Positions 5,635 through 7,741 of a DNA stretch of 7,741 nucleotides are shown here, one piece after another. The stretch spans positions 1-7,741 of the forward strand of contig RDYC01000297.1 of NCBI GenBank assembly GCA_004293295.1, in the 5' to 3' direction. Below the pieces are notes generated by a model, which saw only the letters and a list, made by a program, of their open reading frames with translations, made no database searches and was not told the DNA's origin. Origin of the DNA: Bacteroidota bacterium. GTDB taxonomy: Bacteria > Bacteroidota > Bacteroidia > UKL13-3. Numbering within the stretch: the first letter of the stretch is position 1; each line of letters begins with the position of its first letter. The translations under genes and the position numbers were made by a program.

Positions 5635-5753
5635 GCGGCTATTGTTAAGGTTCAATTAGCGTAAAAAAAGGCCAGTAATTGTGATAATAATTGTTGGTTG
5701 CATTTTGCATTGCATACCCAATTAACTAGTTTGCACGTTTAAACAGCAAAACT

Positions 5754-6377
5754 TTGCACCATATTTTACAATTAATAGCCAAGGGAGAGGGGGATGCGCT
5801 TGATTTTAAAAAAACCATTTCAAGTGCCAGTAAAATAGCCAAAACCATGAGTGCTTTTGCCAACCACAAAGGCGGCATATTGCTGGTTGGGGTAAATGAT
5901 AATGGCACCATTAGCGGAGTGCGCAGTGAGGAAGAAAAATACATGTTGGATTTGGCAGCCGGGTTTTATTGCAAACCGGAAATTCCATTGCGCATAGTGG
6001 AGTGGGATTTTGGCGATAGAAGCGTGATTGAATGTATTGTTCCCGAAGGAAAGGATAAACCGTATTATGCCAAAGACGAAGCCGGAAAATGGTGGGTACA
6101 CATTAGGGTAAAGGACAAAAGTTTATTGGCTAGCAAGGTGGTGGTTGATGTGTTAAAACGCGGCACCAGCCAACAAAATACATTGATTAAATACACCAAA
6201 CATGAAGAAGGGTTATTGCATTACTTGGGCAAACACGAGCGCATTACGTTAAAGGAAGTGTGTAAACTGCTCAATATTTCCAGGTGGCGGGCGCAACGCA
6301 TGCTCATCAACTTAATTAGCGCAGGTGTAATCAGAAACCATACCTTAGAAAAGGAAGAATATTTTACCTTAAGCTAG
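5754..6377 (+). CDS. AlbA_2 (Schlafen-type) domain protein with C-terminal winged helix
   Basis: This 207-residue protein begins with the AlbA_2 signature: GEGDALDFK at 11-19, then AFANHKGGILLVGVNDNGTI at 34-53 and GVRSEEEKYM. The domain runs to about residue 125 (KWWVHIRVKDKSLLA). A second part (about 150-205) with ITLKEVCKLLNISRWRAQRM looks like a winged helix-turn-helix. This two-part layout is common in Bacteroidota; family members are annotated as putative DNA- or nucleotide-binding proteins, and no reaction is established for this form. The start is TTG at 5754: an in-frame stop lies at 5727-5729 and the first ATG is codon 32, inside the domain, while TTG gives the usual family N-terminus (H-H-I-L-Q-L-I). 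It converges on purK, the two genes overlapping by the four bases CTAG. Confidence 0.85.
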   Translation: MHHILQLIAKGEGDALDFKKTISSASKIAKTMSAFANHKGGILLVGVNDNGTISGVRSEEEKYMLDLAAGFYCKPEIPLRIVEWDFGDRSVIECIVPEGKDKPYYAKDEAGKWWVHIRVKDKSLLASKVVVDVLKRGTSQQNTLIKYTKHEEGLLHYLGKHERITLKEVCKLLNISRWRAQRMLINLISAGVIRNHTLEKEEYFTLS

Positions 6378-7537
6378 TCAGCTACAAAGCGCACCAGTTG
6401 ATGTACTTGTTGTGCGGTTTGTTTGGCCTGTTCCAGGGTGGGTGCAATCACGGTGATATGTCCCATTTTGCGCACGGGTTTGCTTTCCTTTTTGCCGTAT
6501 AAATGTACATACACTCCGGGCAATGCACTGGCTTCTTCTAACCCCTGCAAGCGGTAGCTGCCACTAAAATCATCTGCACCTAACAAATTCATCATCACTG
6601 CGGGTTGTATTAAATCGGTACTGCCAAGTGGAAGCCCCATCAATATGCGAACCAGTTGTTCAAACTGAGAAGTGTAACAGGCTTCAATGGTGTGATGTCC
6701 TGAATTATGTGGGCGTGGTGCAACTTCATTCACCAAAATATTGCCCGAGGTGGTTAAAAACAATTCTACGGCAAATACGCCTATTCCTTGTAATTGCACA
6801 ATAGTGTGCAAAGCTACTTCACAGGCTTGTTGGGTAATGGTTTCAGGCAAGGTAGCCGGGCAATCTAAAAAGGTTACCAAGTTAGCCACCGGGTCAAACA
6901 CCATTTCCACTACGGGCCAGGTTTTGATGTTGCCTTCTCGGTCGCGTGCCACCATTACTGAAATTTCTTTTTCGCATGGAATGTAGGCTTCCAGCAAAGA
7001 GGGTTGTGTAAACGGTATCTTGCTTACATCATCCAACATTTCGGCACTGTTTAATATCGTTACGCCTTTGCCATCGTAACCGTCTTTACGGGTTTTGGCC
7101 ACAATTTTATTGCCTCCTATTTCGGTAATGGCTGCTGCCCATTGTTCAGGCGTTTCTACCAACCTAAACTCAGAAGTAGGGATATTGTTGGCGGCAAAAA
7201 ATTGCTTTTGCAAGCCCTTGTCTTGTATCACCTGCAATACCTTGGGCGAAGGAATAATTTCGTGCCCTTCAGCTTCCAATTGCAACAAAGTAGCCACATC
7301 AATATGTTCTATTTCGTAAGTGAGCACATCGCTAACGGCTGCCAATTGTTTAATGGCTTCCCCATCGGTGAGTTTACCAATAATGTGGTTTTTAGCCAAT
7401 GGTGCACATGGGCAATCGGCTGCATCCAGGATGTTAAACTCATTATTCAGCCGCAGGGATTCTTCTATCATCATGCGACCCAGTTGTCCTCCGCCAATAA
7501 TACCAATTGTTTTGCGAAGTAGGTTATTGTTTTTCAC
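6374..7537 (-). CDS. purK: N5-carboxyaminoimidazole ribonucleotide synthase (PurK)
   Basis: PurK is a cytosolic ATP-grasp enzyme of de novo purine synthesis. It converts aminoimidazole ribonucleotide, ATP and bicarbonate into N5-carboxyaminoimidazole ribonucleotide, which PurE then rearranges. The 387-residue product has the usual length. Visible motifs are the N-terminal nucleotide fold IGIIGGGQLGRMM (11-23), TYEIEHID (73-80), the ATP-grasp loop KTRKDGYDGKGV (148-159), the acidic metal/ATP-binding pair at FAVELF (255-260) and NEVAPRPHNSGHHT (270-283), and a C-terminal domain with LYGKKESKPVRKMGH. The start is GTG at 7537-7535: an in-frame stop (TAA) occurs only four codons upstream and no ATG precedes the first motif. 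It is divergent from ndk; purE is not adjacent in this window. It appears intact and ordinary. Confidence 0.97.
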   Translation of the reverse strand: MKNNNLLRKTIGIIGGGQLGRMMIEESLRLNNEFNILDAADCPCAPLAKNHIIGKLTDGEAIKQLAAVSDVLTYEIEHIDVATLLQLEAEGHEIIPSPKVLQVIQDKGLQKQFFAANNIPTSEFRLVETPEQWAAAITEIGGNKIVAKTRKDGYDGKGVTILNSAEMLDDVSKIPFTQPSLLEAYIPCEKEISVMVARDREGNIKTWPVVEMVFDPVANLVTFLDCPATLPETITQQACEVALHTIVQLQGIGVFAVELFLTTSGNILVNEVAPRPHNSGHHTIEACYTSQFEQLVRILMGLPLGSTDLIQPAVMMNLLGADDFSGSYRLQGLEEASALPGVYVHLYGKKESKPVRKMGHITVIAPTLEQAKQTAQQVHQLVRFVAD

Positions 7538-7541
7538 GGGG

Positions 7542-7549
7542 CAAATTTA
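7542..7549 (-). promoter_or_regulatory. -7-like element immediately upstream of purK
   Basis: The minus strand reads TAAATTTG, an exact match to TAnnTTTG, but it ends only four bases before the GTG start codon. If used, the transcript would begin at or inside that codon, so either purK is made from a leaderless message or the real promoter is farther upstream, for example the weaker match at 7602-7609. Confidence 0.35.
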
Positions 7550-7601
7550 GCGGTATTGTGGTAAGATTGCCTAGTTTTTTAAGAATAACCAACCCAAAAC
7601 G

Positions 7602-7609
7602 CAAATACA
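7602..7609 (-). promoter_or_regulatory. Alternative -7-like element for purK
   Basis: The minus strand reads TGTATTTG, one fixed base away from TAnnTTTG. It would give a leader of roughly 60 bases before the GTG, a more usual arrangement than the element at 7542-7549. No clear -33 box is seen. Confidence 0.3.
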
Positions 7610-7645
7610 CGGTAAAATAATTAGCATTTATGCCTTGCTTTATTC

Positions 7646-7653
7646 TATTTTTG
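7646..7653 (+). promoter_or_regulatory. -7 promoter element of ndk
   Basis: TATTTTTG, followed by CG, matches TAnnTTTG exactly. Transcription would begin near 7660, leaving an A-rich leader of about 20 bases (AAAATTAAAGCATAACAAG) before the ATG. No clear TTG appears at the -33 distance. Confidence 0.55.
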
Positions 7654-7679
7654 CGCCCTGAAAATTAAAGCATAACAAG

Positions 7680-7741
7680 ATGAGCGGAAAAATTACGTTT
7701 ACCATGATTAAACCCGATGCAGTAGCAAACGGACACACAGG
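7680..7741 (+). CDS. ndk: Nucleoside diphosphate kinase, N-terminal fragment cut by window edge
   Basis: Twenty codons and two further bases are visible, reading MSGKITFTMIKPDAVANGHT. This is the standard start of Ndk, with the first beta strand and the TMIKPDAV motif whose lysine contacts the nucleotide phosphates. The enzyme moves the terminal phosphate from ATP to other nucleoside diphosphates through a phosphohistidine. The active-site histidine is outside the window. The ATG at 7680 agrees with the family start, and the gene has its own promoter, divergent from purK. Confidence 0.93.
   Translation, partial: MSGKITFTMIKPDAVANGHT

Noticed and set aside
500..5650. Transposase, integrase, tRNA, rRNA or CRISPR features in the accessory block
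   Set aside because: I looked for a recombinase frame, a tRNA cloverleaf and regular repeats and saw none; the block is not a recognisable mobile element.
5531..5758. Short repeats TGCGTAT and TTTGCA in the gap before the AlbA_2 gene, considered as a CRISPR or iteron array
   Set aside because: Each occurs only twice, with no regular spacing and no longer repeat unit.
5820..6101. A 93-codon minus-strand frame opposite the AlbA_2 gene
   Set aside because: It lies wholly inside the conserved AlbA_2 coding region and shows nothing protein-like of its own.
7142..7522. A 126-codon plus-strand frame and two shorter ones opposite purK
   Set aside because: purK is unmistakable along its whole length; these are antisense shadows without family features.

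Overview
The window looks like the chromosome of a member of the Bacteroidota, probably near Chitinophagia or Sphingobacteriia. The evidence is AT-rich DNA, secretion signals ending in the A-Q cleavage pattern typical of the phylum, A-rich leaders that mostly lack a Shine-Dalgarno sequence, several close matches to the Bacteroidota -7 promoter element (TAnnTTTG), and the characteristic form of the Crp/Fnr, AlbA_2, PurK and Ndk proteins. No species can be named from the sequence alone.

Left edge (1-585): the first 91 codons of a Fic-domain protein run leftwards off the window, closely resembling the start of class III Fic AMP-transferases such as Neisseria NmFic. It is divergent from a Crp/Fnr-type regulator gene (586-1164). 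The space between them carries a G+C-rich repeat with a small hairpin (374-444) and a perfect 14-bp palindrome (500-513).

Centre (1165-5504): six consecutive same-strand genes encode secreted proteins of 215-233 residues. Each has a signal peptide and a mature part rich in alternating aromatic/glycine beta strands, as in outer-membrane beta-barrels. Genes 5 and 6 are clear tandem duplicates (about half identical by hand alignment), and gene 4 is a more distant relative. Genes 1, 2 and 3 look different from these and from each other. Gene 1 nevertheless shares its signal-peptide DNA with genes 5 and 6, which suggests a chimeric origin. A 15-bp perfect inverted repeat between genes 3 and 4 probably divides the array into two transcription units. 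Upstream of gene 1 a second 14-bp palindrome (1220-1233) sits about 33 bp from a -7-like element, the place where a Crp/Fnr protein would bind. My working model, which is inference, is that the adjacent regulator controls the array.

Right side (5505-7741): a second degenerate copy of the intergenic repeat (5565-5634) is followed by an AlbA_2 (Schlafen-type) domain protein with a TTG start. This gene converges on purK (purine biosynthesis), and the stop codons of the two genes share one CTAG. Beyond purK, divergently, begins ndk (nucleoside diphosphate kinase), cut off by the window edge. purK and ndk are ordinary housekeeping genes. The accessory material is the Fic gene, the regulator plus barrel array, and the AlbA_2 gene.

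Nothing here proves a new system. The best candidate for a second look is the regulator with its two matching palindromes and the mosaic array of surface proteins.
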